From: Linanthus parryae
Lineage: Eukaryota; Streptophyta; Magnoliopsida; Ericales; Polemoniaceae
Direction: 5' to 3'
Assembly (NCBI GenBank): GCA_023055425.1
Contig: JALGPY010000006.1
Location: 90,307,935 to 90,371,934 of the forward strand
DNA length: 64,000 nucleotides
The translations under genes and the position numbers were made by a program. This document shows positions 47,431 through 59,529 of the stretch, in pieces. The notes beneath the pieces are model-generated. The model was not told the origin of the DNA and did not search any database. It saw nothing but the letters and a program-made list of their open reading frames with translations. How positions within the stretch are numbered: position 1 is the first letter of the stretch; every line of letters starts with the position of its first letter.

Positions 47431-48829
47431 CGAAACATCTGCGCATTGACGTCGCATATGTGGAATCATTACATGGCATTATGCAAGGCAAAACAAGCCG
47501 AAACGCATGCGAAATTGTATTTTGTTGCAAAGAGAGCAAATAATACAAAAGCTATATATCATTATGAGTCAAATGACTTACAATTTATCTGTCTAGATAA
47601 CAGCTTACAAGCGAAAAGCTCGAATCTAACTACACAGCCAACATGGCTTACAATACATTCGAAAAATGGCTGGTAAGCCAGCGATGCACTAGGGAACTCT
47701 CGGCTAAGAAAAGAGAGAATCCACCGGTCCTAACTCCGGCAGTGCAGAACACAGATCTGCGGCCAAAGATCTATAGCAAAAGGGATGCTGCCGCGAAGAG
47801 ATCAACTTGTCATTCGCCACATCCCTAGCGGCAAGATCGGAGATGCGATATGCCCAAGATCCCAAGGAATGACAAAAGCCTCTGTCTAATCAAGATAGGC
47901 GCCGGAGGAGCTTCCTGTGCCGACAGATGCTACTCTGCAAAACAGGTGAAGCAGTCATTCCTCTGGTGATGGACTCCTTGTCATGTTGGACAAGGGCATT
48001 GACGAGCACCCCGACCTCACATTGGTGAGGGCAACGGATTCTTCTTCGGAGATGCTGAAGAAGAATTCCGCCGTTCATTACGAGACGGTAGCACGGTCAC
48101 TTCGGCGCTGCACCTCGCCACGAGGCGGCCGGAAACATGACCTGCACACATAATACACGAAGAAATTTCTTCGAACACACATGAGGTATTATCTGCATCC
48201 TCTTTATGATGGTTATAAACAGCAATAAGCCTCATAAAGTGGATCTTGGAAACTATTTCTATAGCACAAAGCGCAAACTCAGGATTCAAAACTTGAAGTT
48301 GCCATGAATCAACGAAAAACAAGCGTTGAAGCCAGCAGTCGTAAGGACTCACGGCAAAACACATGTTTGGGATGAAGAACCCAAATAGCAAAGACAGGGT
48401 TTATATAGGCCCTGTGGAGACTCTTCGGTTGCCTAAGATGAGTCAGCAAAATTCAAAAAGAGGGTAAGTTCAATCACTTACGCCTTGAAAAGCGGTAACA
48501 ATCAATTACCCTACTAAAGGCTACGACGATTCAGTTGCGTATCCTAATAAATGACGGATAGTCATGATTCGGATGGACTTCCCAACGGAAGCGTGCTTAT
48601 CTGCCGAGAAATTAGCGCGAAAATCAAGCAGAAAATCAATTGCTGATGTCATAATTGGATATGCACAGAAATGTCCAATCAAATCCCGAAAAGGGCAAAA
48701 CGGGCAAACTCATTGTTTGTTGTTAAAAAAAAGAAGGGGGGAGAAACCCTAGCAATATTACATTAATGTTTCAAAACATTACATTAATGTTTCAGCCATT
48801 CTTCTGTTTTCTTTTCGAAATTTGAAAAG
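47431..48829 (+). other. Tat-A region between the array and the antisense gene
   Basis: No recognisable coding sequence on the plus strand. The minus-strand open frame 48391-48017 (124 codons, non-ATG start) has no known domain. A minus-strand CTATATAAAC at about 48399-48409 is TATA-like. A direct repeat of ATTACATTAATGTTTCA lies at about 48757-48795, just past the antisense stop, and may belong to its 3' end. Confidence 0.5.
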
Positions 48830-51800
48830 TCAAAACAAATTCTTGATCAAGGAGTCTTGGGGCTCGAACTGCTCGCTCAGCTTCTCCACTTGTTTCACTT
48901 CTTGCTTCAGTTGCTCGCACTTGGCATTCATTTCATGGTACAGCTTCAAAGCTTCATCAACCTTTTGCTTTTGCTGCTCCACCTTCTGCATCTCAGCTGC
49001 GAGATTCTGGTGACCGAGATTCAAAGTTACAGCTGCGCGAATCAGTGTAACTCGGTCCTTGAGGAATTTGAAACCAAGTCTGCCTTGGACTTTGAACAGG
49101 AGATTCTGGCACATGCCACACAGCAATTCAGCACTCTGGGCCGAAATGGTCGCAGGTGTAGCCGCAGACAGCTGCTCCAGTATCCAGATGGCTTCAGTGA
49201 GGAATAGCCTCCTGTCAAAAGGTCCGATCTCCAGAGATCTCACAAACGATCGGGGGTATCTGAGACGCATTCGAACCACCCAGTCTACATCGGTTTGCTT
49301 CAAACCTGAGACATCAAAAATGGTTATAATGTCAGAACTCGCAAGCAAATAATGCGACGTGCGAACGGTAAATCTTTACTTACCAGTCCCTTCCAGAATT
49401 TCATGAAGAGAAGGGATGCGGGCCACTGGGTTGTTCGAAGACTGCCCTCGCTCCATAGCTCTCCTATCAGCTGCGAGCTCCAACCTCTCATAATCAGGAG
49501 GAAGAGTGTAGGCTGCACCAGTTGCGACTACATTCCCAACCTGCGAGCCCCAAATGCTCCACGCAGGAATAGGTGCTTCTGGCTCAGTCATCGCCAGAAG
49601 CGAAGGGACAGCCGAAGTCGCTGGGCGGAGGACACTCCCAGATGCGAAAATGTTAGCATCACTTGTCCTCTCTTCCTCACCACCGGTACGGACACCTTCG
49701 TCCATCGGCACAGCATCAGCTTCGACATCATCGGAGAGTTCGATGACATCCTCGAGATGCTCACTTGCTTGTCCAGCGGCTGCGATGGGCTTCTCGGTAT
49801 GGGAGCTCGAAATTGGAACATGGGATGCAGAAGGCTGACTTCTCTGCTCCAGCTCAGGTTCCTCAGCATGACCTGCGATACCAAATGCGATAAAGTGAGG
49901 TAACTTGTGTTATAAGTTATTTCGCTATCTTTACTAAAGCTAAGAATAAGCACCTCCACGCGAAGGTGGGATTGAGGTATCCTCATCATACACTAGGGAC
50001 GTGGAACCGTGCCCTATCAGTGTATCCTCACTAAGCAAATCTTTAAGAGAAGCGTGACCTGGGATGCGAGTAAACCAGTCATGATTTTGCCTCAAGTGGC
50101 TACAGCCTAGTATGCGCATATCACTCAAAATAATTACCTGAGGGTTCTCCACATTTGCTTACCAACCAACGGCGAATGTCAGGCTTTGACACACCGTGCT
50201 TTAACGCACCCACAATTACATCTCTATAAGTAACTGCGAGATTGAAGATCTCACCTTTATCGCCACCTGCGATCTCTGCGAAGTCCGCTTGGACTTGCTC
50301 TAGCTCTGCTGCATCCTCTCCAGGAAACTCATCTTCCTCCTCCACATGAGGAGCCACTTCTTCGGGAAGCTCATCTTCCTCGCCAACTGGACGCACTAAG
50401 TCGTCAACATGCTGCTCCTCGAGGCTCCGCTGTTTTACACGCTCGAGCTCCTCCTCCTCTCGCTGCCTTCTTCTTTCAGCAGCCTCCGCGGCTGTCTTCC
50501 GGGATTCAGCAAGAACATCCTCGCTTATAGGATCATCTGAGATGCCAGAATGGGCATCTCTCTTTTGCCTCTTGGCCACAAGGCCATCAACGGCTTCATC
50601 ATCATCATCTGCGAATACATATTTGGTTCAAAGAAAAGTACTACAAAGAAGTCAAGATAAAGGGCAAGGAGATGCGACGGAAGTACCTCCTGATTCTTCC
50701 TCGCACATCACAACTGCTGCTTCTTCTTCTTCATCACTTGCCTGGGGCTCCTGTCTCTCTTCCTCCTCTTGGTTGAATGGAACGAAAGTCTCGACTGCGA
50801 GATCTTTTCGCACTTTGCTGGGCATACGACCCTTGCCTTTGTCCTTGATGGAAAGGGACCTCACTGGGGGAGAAGCTGGAGCACTCCTAGGGGAAGAAAT
50901 CGTAATTCCTTTCTGCCTAGGTCTCTTCACTCTCGGCGCCGCAGTCGCTGGAGGGGACGGGTCACCTCTAGGAGGAGACGGAGCCGGAGGGTTGTCTATC
51001 AGCGAGTCAGCAAAAGTGTTCATGACTCCGCGAACCTTTGTTTCGACCTCGACATCCATCCTCCACGCTAGCCGGTACGACTCCCCCTTCCTTCTGGTGG
51101 CAACGATGGTGTCCACCAGCGATTTGGAGCGATCACCAGCTGCGAACCTCCGCACATGACACTGAAACGGCACAGAACAAAAAGCATCAGCGCAAGGGAA
51201 CCAAAAAGCTTAAAGCACATAAGGAAATTGCTTACCTCAGCAAACGCCTTGCTATATTTGATGACCTGCGCGTCACCCTTCTTGATTGTGTCGACTTGCT
51301 CCTTCAGAATGAAATCGGGGCACAAATGATTCTCGCGGTCCCACAGCGAGTAGCAACCATACTCAGACTCGCTCAAACTGCAATTGGGGCGAAACGGAAA
51401 GGAGTTTCTCTTGATCAAGGGGGCCTTTCCTGGCTGCGCTGCCGCCTCCGTCTCAATCCTCGTTTGCTGGGCAACCCAGTATGCGATCCAGTTCTGGGAA
51501 CAACCACCCTTGCGAGTTCCCGCAGGCTGCTCAAAGGGAAGATTGCTCATGAGGACCGTCTTGCACTCCTTTGTCAGCAAACGCTTGTAGCACCCTCTGA
51601 TAATAGACTGGGGCCGGATCGATGGGGCCACTGCATCAAAACCAAACTGAGGAGAGACCCGAGTGGGGTCAACATCCACTGTAAGCCTTTCATACCTTGG
51701 CGCGAGCTCACGAATATGCTCTGCAAGGGCAGGAAGGGAACCTCGCAGACACCAACAAAAGAACTCACGATAGCGCTCGTGGAAATGCGGTCCCTTTTCA

Positions 51801-53116
51801 AAGAGAAGGTCTTCTGACAAGACCATACCTTTGGAAGGGTATAGCTTTGGGAACCACCGCACATTCTCAACGCGTGTGGCATAGGGCCTGGCAGTAAACT
51901 CCTTTCGTTTGTCGCATATCAAACTCCAAGTACACTTGGTGTTGCTTGCTCCAAACCATCTCGCAGCCCTTCCGCTGTTGCGCGTTTCTGTCTCGCCTGG
52001 GGGACACCACTTATCAAGTGGGAGGAGAGTTGGAGCATAAGACGGCCAGCGCTCGAAAACCCACATTGTCAAAAAGCTGATATTGACAAAGGTCAGAACA
52101 TCGAGGCGGCCACGCGATTCCCTCATCGCCAGAACCAGCTGATCCAGCCTGTAATATAGCGTCCCAAGGACCAAGGGTCCGAGTGCGACTCTCTGGCCAA
52201 GAGCGAGCCTCACGGCAAGTGGCAGCACATGGTAGAAGACCCCGTCATGGGGGTGACCATCAATCAAATACCTCGACAGCCAAGCACAGAGAAAGGCACA
52301 AAGGGTTAGATGATAACCCTTGCCCTCTACGTAATTCTCGGCCTCCGGGTTCTCGCTCTGAAGCTTCTTAGTAATGCTGCTGTTCGCATAGTCTCGGAAG
52401 AAGTACTGCAACCACTTGTTCCAGGAATTCTTCGCAGACGTATCCACCAGCTGCCAGTTCGGAAGAGGCTTTGTAGTGGTCCACCGAGTGGAGATTTTCT
52501 TTACCTCTGCTAGGCACTCCTCCATCTGCGCGTACAAGGCCATTTCAGCAGATGTCCTCAGGTGACTCAAGGGGTCCACCTCACCCATGGGGGAAAGCTC
52601 ATACAGCATCTGAACGTCCTCGAGCGTGGGGGCAGCCTCGAACTCCGCAAAATGAAACGTGTGAGTCGCGGGCGAGTAACGGGACAGAAGGTCTAGAAGC
52701 ATGGACTGATCCAACTTCACGGCAGCACCCTTCATAGCACGGATAGCAAAGAAAATGCCGGCTTTATCAAGAGTCTCGGCGTGATGATCCAACACGTGGT
52801 CGATCCACTCATCCATATAGTCCAATTTCTGGACGAACGCTTGAGTAGAAATCGCAGTATACGGGAAGTGCCCGTTCTCGATCCCCAATCGGACTACATC
52901 CTCGGAACCAACCCACTCGAGCAGGGCTGAGTTAACTGGGCGAGTCAACGTCAGCAATTGCTCAACAGGAACAGGATCAGGCATTCTCTTCGCCTTTATC
53001 CTCGCATGATAAAAATCCTTCCCACCCAGAAAGGGGGCTTTACGCCACAGAGCCTGCGGAAGCTCCGGCATCTCTTCGCCTTCCTTGACGGGTCTGGTTA
53101 CTCTTGTCTTGGCCAT
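48830..53116 (-). CDS. Antisense six-exon gene, plant-mobile-domain-like protein (~1,298 aa)
   Basis: Exons on the minus strand: 53116-51236, 51161-50687, 50608-50138, 50058-49954, 49872-49384, 49305-48830. Their total of 3,897 nt is exactly 1,299 codons. Introns are 74, 78, 79, 81 and 78 nt, all GT-AG, phases 0,1,1,1,1, with plant-like donors (GTAAGC, GTACTT, GTAATT, GTGCTT, GTAAGT) and acceptors ending in YAG. I chose the ATG at 53116 because a pyrimidine-rich TTTCGCAG acceptor sits two bases upstream, implying a leader intron. The N-terminal half (about 40-500) resembles the plant mobile domain (aminotransferase-like): SPATHTFHFAEFEAAPTLED and GYHLTLCAFLCAWLSRYL. Later exons are Pro/Ser- and Glu-rich with basic KRPRQKG and AKRQKRD stretches; the last exon ends in a coiled coil. 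It is encoded opposite to gag-pol. Cellular role unknown. Confidence 0.85.
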
Positions 53117-53798
53117 TCCTGCGAAAGGGCAAGAAAAAGGGGGGAGAAATACCACACCACACTTCAGTTTGAATTTTGGAATTTGAGATCTATGCAAACC
53201 AAAGCAAACAGTTCCGGTACCGATTTCAGAAATTGGGGAGTTGATATTGTTGAAAGATTAAAACGAAGCGGGTTCAAAGATCAAAAGCCTCTTCACAAAT
53301 TTCATGGATTTACAGATTCAACGCGGTTCAAGGCAAGCACTGGTAGTTTAAATCAAAAGTAAACGAAGCCAACCTTGTTCCCTTGAAGCTTGCTTGGATA
53401 TACACAATTGGAGAATACGATTTGCAGTTCTGAACTGGTGATTGATTATCTGGATCTGCTCTCGAAGATCTCCGGGTACCATTCACTTTAAGAGAAAGAA
53501 GTGATGCTTTGCAATAATGGGATACAAGGTATTTATCCAGAAGAATGAAGGGTTGCGTCCCTTCAGTAGTCGAATCGCAACCGTCACCGTCGTGTCGCGC
53601 AATCACAGGACGGGCTGACGTCACGCCTAAAACCCTAAAAGTCAGACGGCACGACTCTAGGGGTTTTAGGTCATAATGACACGCACGGGGGCTGAACCTG
53701 CCCGTATTTGAATTGGTGCGTGGCGACGACGCGCATGTTGGTTTCCGCGCATGGAAGCCTATACAGCTATGAGCCTTCACGCGCAGAAAGGGGGCTAA
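53117..53798 (-). promoter_or_regulatory. Leader/promoter region of the antisense gene and Tat-A 3' end
   Basis: On the minus strand, TTTCTCCCC...CTTGCCCTTTCGCAG (53147-53119) is a strong splice acceptor before the ATG; the matching donor is not identified. On the plus strand the region ends in the polypurine tract AGAAAGGGGGCTAA (53785-53798). 53435-53798 is the part retained by the mini-Tat, so it probably holds sequences needed for transposition. The exact promoter is not visible. Confidence 0.55.
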
Positions 53799-54425
53799 TG
53801 TAGATACTGCTTTATGACATGGCAGATCTAGGCCACGTGGCAACCATCCAGCACACCATATTGTGCTCCACACACACAGGATCACCAGCCGAGCTGATCC
53901 ATGTGGGGGCTGCGAGACAGAGCCCTCGCATACCACTGCACGGGACTTGTAGGGACTTTGTGGTCTGGAGGCTAGAGTAAGCCCTGTCGCGTGCGAGCCA
54001 AGCCCGCGCGCGACCTTTAGTAACTGTTTTGAGAGATTTATGGCACGAGCTCCATAAACCCGGTCAATCCGGTCAAACCCGGTCAACCTCGTAACGGTTC
54101 CGGTACTCGCGCACCACGTGCTCTAACGGTTCCTATATACTCGGACGAACGTGCCGTTATGGTTAAGCTAATTAAGCCGCCATTAATGGGCGCATTAACC
54201 ACACTACAACGGTCACGTTCTCCAGTATATATATATCGTTAACCTTTCCATACAAAAGGAGGACACACTGCCATACGCGGAAGCTCTGCCAAACCTCTGT
54301 CTCTCTCTCAGACATTGCTACTGACTTACTCTCTCCCTACACACACCCCTATTCTTCCTGTGCGATCCCTGATCCACTACGTACGGTGTACACGGAGGTC
54401 TCCCTGCCGGAATCTCTTGTGCACA
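53799..54425 (+). repeat. Tat-A 3' LTR, 627 bp
   Basis: Identical by eye to 39357-39983. Followed by TSD GCAGT (54426-54430). Confidence 0.96.
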
Positions 54426-55388
54426 GCAGTCAATATCCAATTTATCCAATAACTCTTCACAAAACAAACTGCAATATGATATCTCAGAAGTTTCATAACC
54501 ATCCATCCATATACCCCTAAATTCATAATTTAAGAACCATGATTCAGGAAGTAAATTCTTACATGTCCTGACTCTTGCTTGACTCTTTCCTTCTTCTCCT
54601 CTGGCTTCTTCTTCTTTGGAGTCTGATCATCCTTCTTCTCATCTTCAGGGTTCTTCTTCTTTCTCATCCTTTATTTTTCTCTTGATTCTGGTCACCCTGA
54701 TCCTTCTTGCTTTGTCCCTGTTCCTTTGAAACTTCTCCTTGTTCTTTCTCAGATTCAGACTATGTTTCTTGCACTTCCTTCTCCTTTCCGATCTTCTTTG
54801 CTGGTGGAGGTTCTTCTTGCATGCTGGCTGTCCTCTGTGAATATGAGTCATAGATTGTTATCTCAGTCGTCTTGTTAGCCCTTCTCTTCTTACCCATTGT
54901 TGATCCCTGAAATTTCTACTGAAGTCTCTCTGATTTGCGCTCCATTGGGTTAAGGGTTTTTAGAAGAGATGGAGAGAGTTGAGAGAGAGATAGAGAGATA
55001 CGTAGATACAGATTGAGAAAGATAGAGAGAAAAGCCCAAACAGTTTTCCTTATAAGTAGGAAAATAGTCAAACCTGAAGTACAAAAAGGACTCTTTTGAA
55101 ATTGATCTAAAAGTGTATCTGAAAAGATATTTTAGGATATTTTGAATATTCTCTGAAAATTTATAATAATAAGCAAATACCTATTAAGATAATGCCAATA
55201 ATTATTTGATCCAATTATTGAACAAAATAAGCAGTTTTATTCTCCAAAGCCATGAAGTAGACGTCCAAAGCTTTGGGGAACTGCAGACACACCAAAAAAG
55301 TTCAAAGATTTGAAGAATATTTTCAAGGCTAGAAAAGTATTAGTCCATGGCTTTGAGATTTTCACACGCATAACATATATGATCTAAT
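54426..55388 (-). pseudogene. Sire-2 fragment: N-terminal ORF3 and spacer
   Basis: On the minus strand, MERKSER at 54945 corresponds to the Sire-1 ORF3 start. A K/E/Q-rich stretch follows, then MDGYETSEISYCSLFCEELL (54506 down), which matches MDGYASSKVSFFSL of Sire-1. The reading is cut by Tat-A and resumes at 39351. Stops and a frameshift are present. Between 54946 and 55388 lies an AT-rich spacer with CAAAGCTTTG at 55266-55275. Confidence 0.82.
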
Positions 55389-56117
55389 CTAAACCAATGC
55401 ATCCTTGTATAGCATGCCCAATTCAAGCCTTAGAGATGCAAACCTCTCATCTGGCAATGGTTTAGTAAAAATTTCAGCAACCTGCATAGGAGTAGACATA
55501 AGAGATAAAGATACGTCACCTTCCTCAGCATGATCCGTTATGAAATAGTATCTTACATCAATATGCTTAGTTATGGAGTGTTGCACAGGGTATTTTGTAG
55601 TTGAAATGACACTTGTATTGTCACAATTGATAGGTACTTTTCTGAAATCATATACAAGGTCTCTCATTTGCTGAGAAATCCACAACACTTGTGAGCAACA
55701 AGCTCCAGCTGCAATGTATTCAACTTTTGTAGTTGACAGAGCTACTAAATTCTGATTCTTTGAATGTCATCTAATCAGTGATGATCCAAGGAACTGGCAA
55801 CAACCTGAAGTACTCTTCCTATCCATTTTTTATCTTGCAAAGTCTGCATCTGAATAACCACTCAAAAAAAATTATACCTTCTTGGATACCAAAGCCCCGC
55901 GTCTTTGGTACCACTCAGATATCTAAATATCCTCTTAAGAACAACTAAGTGACATTACTTAGGATCTGCTTGAAACCTTGCACACATACATACACTTAAC
56001 ATATTATATAGTCTACTAGCAGTTACATAAAATAATGAACCAATCATACCTCTGTATTCTTTTTCATTCACACTCATACCATTCCTTATCTAAGGATAAT
56101 GAAACACTCATGGGAGT
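55389..56117 (-). pseudogene. Sire-2 fragment: RNase H and RT end
   Basis: Minus-strand 55688-55389 encodes VPINCDNTSVISTTKYPVQH and TKPLPDERFASLRLELGM, homologous to Sire-1 16855-16607. The part from 55690 to 56112 aligns with Sire-1 16870-17320 in broken frames. GGAGT at 56113-56117 is the left TSD of Tat-B; the remainder of Sire-2 lies beyond the window. Confidence 0.85.
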
Positions 56118-56743
56118 TGTAGATACTGCTTTATGACATGGCAGATCTAGGCCACGTGGCAACCATCCAGCACACCATATTGTGCTCCACACACACAGGA
56201 TCACCAGCCGAGCTGATCCATGTGGGGGCTGCGAGACAGAGCCCTCGCATACCACTGCACGGGACTTGTAGGGACTTTGTGGTTTGGAGGCTAGAGTAAG
56301 CCCTGTCGCGTGCGAGCCAAGCCCGCGCGCGACCTTTAGTAACTGTTTTGAGAGATTTATGGCACGAGCTCCATAAACCCGGTCAATCCGGTCAAACCCG
56401 GTCAACCTCGTAACGGTTCCGGTACTCGCGCACCACGTGCTCTAACGGTTCCTATATACTCGGACGAACGTGCCGTTATGGTTAAGTTAATTAAGCCGCC
56501 ATTAATGGGCGCATTAACCACACTACAACGGTCACGTTCTCCAGTATATATACATCGTTAACCTTTCCATACAAAGGAGGACACACTGCCATACGCGGAA
56601 GCTCTGCCAAACCTCTGTCTCTCTCTCAGACATTGCTACTGACTTACTCTCTCCCTACACACACCCCTATTCTTCATGTGCGATCCCTGATCCACTACGT
56701 ACGGTGTACACGGAGGTCTCCCTGCCGGAATCTCTTGTGCACA
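56118..56743 (+). repeat. Tat-B 5' LTR, 626 bp
   Basis: Five changes from the Tat-A LTR by eye, including a one-base A deletion near 56575 and TATATATACA in the TATA tract. Confidence 0.95.
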
Positions 56744-56746
56744 TTT

Positions 56747-56764
56747 TGGTGAACCCGACGTGAA
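56747..56764 (+). promoter_or_regulatory. Primer-binding site of Tat-B
   Basis: The same TGGTGAACCCGACGTGAA as Tat-A, three T bases after the LTR. Confidence 0.75.
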
Positions 56765-56784
56765 ACTTACCAGCAAAAGCAACC

Positions 56785-59397
56785 CTGTCTCAGGAGGACG
56801 ATGTCAGCAACCGATCTCCTTCCACCGAAACTCCCTCGGGAGACGAGGCTCGCCGTACTCCGACGACTCCCGGCGAGGCGCCAACTTTAGAGTCTTTGGA
56901 CGCCACTGTCCAAAGTCAGACAAAAGCTCTCAAGTCTCAATCCGCGCAGTTAGAACGGATCTTGGCCGTTCTGGGCACTCTTGCGCCAAATCCTCCACCT
57001 GCCGCCGCTATCCCTCAGGGAGGAGGAACCCCTACCGCTCCAGGATTGGGAGTGTCGGCCACGCCTCCCAACCCTCATCTGCAAACTCCACCGTCGGCCA
57101 CGCAGCTGCCTTTGGTCCAAGGGTCAACGGCACAAATGCTGCCCCCTGCTGCTCACGCCTCTCAGCCCCCGGCTTTGACGTCCAACCCAACTCTGCAGTA
57201 CACTCTGCCTCCACCAGCGACAATCTGGGGAAACGCGGGTAGTCAATACACTCCCAATCCTCCGGCGGCATATGTGTCGCCACCGCCTACGGCAACCCCT
57301 CCGCCAACTACCGAGGGAAGCATTCCAGAATGCATGACGTCTTTGCAGAAGCGCGTGGACTCCATCCTGGCTCATCAGTCGTTCGCGGATACCATCATCC
57401 CGAAGCTAGACAACGATCCACCCATTCCACGAGAGATCTATCTCATGCCTAACCCGGCGGGGTACAAGGCTCCCAAATGGGATAAGTTCGAGGACGTCAA
57501 TGGAAACGCTCATGAGCATGTCATGCGTTTCATCGATGTCATGGGTCCATACGGAGCCGATCCCAAGCTGCTGATGCGAGAATTCCCAAAAACTCTTGGG
57601 AATGTAGCATACAAATGGTACCGAACATTGGAGGCCGGATCTGTGAAAACTTGGGACGACATGGTCCAGAAGTTCTATACCAAGTTCTTCCAGATGGAAG
57701 AAAAGGTGACGATGAACCATCTCTCGCGGATGTATCAGAAACGCGAGGAAGATGGAATCACTTTCATCAAGAAATTCAGAGCGAAATCCTTGGAGTGCAA
57801 GGATCCAATGCTTGAAAGCCGGCTCGTAGAGATATGCCTGCAGTGCATGCGAGACGAATACAAAAGCATGCTGATCAATTTGCAAACACCTACGTTTTCA
57901 AAGCTCATCGAATGCACGATGAACATCGAGCCCATTGTCGAGAGACAGAGAAAGAAGAGCGCTCCAGAACGACCTGCGAGCGGCACCACCTACAAGATCG
58001 GCAGATTTGGCTACAAGCGGGGACGCGAAGCTGAGGTCAACACAGTTTCGCCCCAGAAGCAAGCAAAGGTTGCAAACTTCGATGCACCACCTCTGCCATG
58101 CTCGGTGGAGGAAGCGAGCGATCTCTGCAGACAGTGGCGTAAGGACGGCGTCCTGCCACCGCTCGAGAAAGCACCCTCCAAGGAGATGACGAGGGACCCT
58201 AAGTGGTGCGAATACCACGGCAAGGTCATGCACCCCACAGCCGAGTGCAAGAAACTCAGATTCGCGTTCGATCAGAAGATGAAGAACGGCGAACTCATCG
58301 TCAGCGACCACCGGAAGGATGTGCGCAACAACCCGCTGCCTGCCCATACAGATTCGGGCTCAAAGGGCAAAGAGGTCGCCATGATCTCGATAGTGGACTT
58401 GGAAGAAGTCGCAGAAGATGGTCTGCCCATCGTTGCTGAAGTCCATGAAGATGAAGACTACAGCATGGACACGGAAGACGAGCGTGCCGACCGCATGAAA
58501 GGGTCGCACGGCTTCGACAAATTCTTCAACGAGATGAACTTCTCCGAAAAATGTCGAGCGGACATGACAAAAGCAATCTTAAGGGTAGCAGAGGACTACG
58601 AGGAGGACCTCGTGGTCTCCAACGGGAAAGTCGTCAGGGCGTCCCGTTCCACAGAAAAGATTATGACCTTTTCTGCCAGCGACAAGAAGACAGATGCGAG
58701 CCACCAGAGGCCCCTGTACGTGACCGCCATCATCAACGGCGTCGAATTCAAGCGAGCATTCGTCGATGGAGGAGCAGCGGTCAATGTTGTTCCACTCCAC
58801 ACACTGAAGCTAGCAGGGATCCCCGAGCACAAGGTAGTCAAGCGTCCATCCCCGCTGGTGGGATTCGGAAGCGATTCTAGAATGACGATCGGATGGATCC
58901 GCCTGGGCGTTCAGATCGGCAAAATCAAGTGCTCGGCGAAGTTCTATGTCATAGACGCGAACACCACATATCACATGATCATAGGTCGGGCCTGGATTCA
59001 TCGCTTTGACGCAATCCCTTCGACGGCTCACCAGGTGATGAAAGCTATCTGGAACGACAGGATTGTCGAGATACCGGCCTCAACTAACCCGTTCAACTTG
59101 GACGAGGCACATCTCAGCGAGGCGGTGTGGTTCACCGAAATGGCGGACGAGCAAACACCCGGACCATTCAACCCTACTCCTTTACCTCTCTGGGAGGACA
59201 TCAAGGACCAGTCACCTGCGGGCGTGATGGTGACAAGGGGGGATGCCAAGGAAAAGCCGCCTACACACGAAGAGGCGCCGCGCATCGCATATCATCGGAA
59301 GAATGTGTACACTCTGAAGAGGATCGCAAAGCATGACCCCGAGGGTAAGGAGATAGAGAGCTTCTACGCCAACGGGAAGAAATGCTATCGCATCTGA
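56785..59397 (+). pseudogene. Tat-B gag-protease; start codon CTG instead of ATG
   Basis: The frame corresponds to Tat-A from residue 1 to the protease, about 870 codons. Position 56785 reads CTG where Tat-A has ATG; the next in-frame ATG is near 57334, after the proline-rich region. Gag core, CEYHGKVMHPTAEC and protease FVDGGAAVNVVP are intact. It ends in YRI-stop (TGA, 59395-59397), which lies in the segment deleted from Tat-A. The stop may be the normal end of gag-pro, passed by readthrough or splicing: a donor-like GAGG-GTAAGG is at 59341-59350. Expression would need non-ATG initiation, so I list it as a pseudogene with reservation. Confidence 0.75.
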
Positions 59398-59529
59398 AGG
59401 TGCGCGGGGACGTCCTCACACGGGCATGGGGATGTCCCTGGGCAAATCAATCAAATCGAGCAAGTTGCGCTGACAAAAGAGCCAACACAGGGCACTCCAG
59501 ATGAGAAACTCAAAGAAGCGCCCGAATGC

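Larger units (their letters stand above)
39357..54425 (+). mobile_element. Tat-A: complete 15,069-bp Tat-lineage Ty3/gypsy element
   Basis: LTRs of 627 bp at 39357-39983 and 53799-54425 appear identical. A perfect TSD GCAGT is at 39352-39356 and 54426-54430. Contents in order: primer-binding site, one long gag-pol frame, a hairpin-rich tandem array, an antisense multi-exon gene, a polypurine tract and the LTR. Gypsy domain order (RT before integrase) plus a second, archaeal-type RNase H between RNase H and integrase places it in the Tat lineage. Identical LTRs mean a recent insertion, the youngest in the window. The polyprotein has lost 157 codons relative to copy B. Confidence 0.96.

Noticed and set aside
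48017..48391. A 124-codon minus-strand frame downstream of the antisense gene, with a TATA-like sequence beside it.
   Set aside because: Starts with a non-ATG codon and has no domain. It could be an extra exon or chance; not enough evidence for a gene call.
53328..54086. A 252-codon minus-strand open frame across the 3' LTR and internal end; the same frame is open at 19948-20553 in the mini-Tat.
   Set aside because: No recognisable domain and no ATG of good context. Differences between the mini-Tat and Tat-A versions are mostly amino-acid-changing, so there is no sign of protein-level selection. It probably stays open because the sequence is GC-rich and young.
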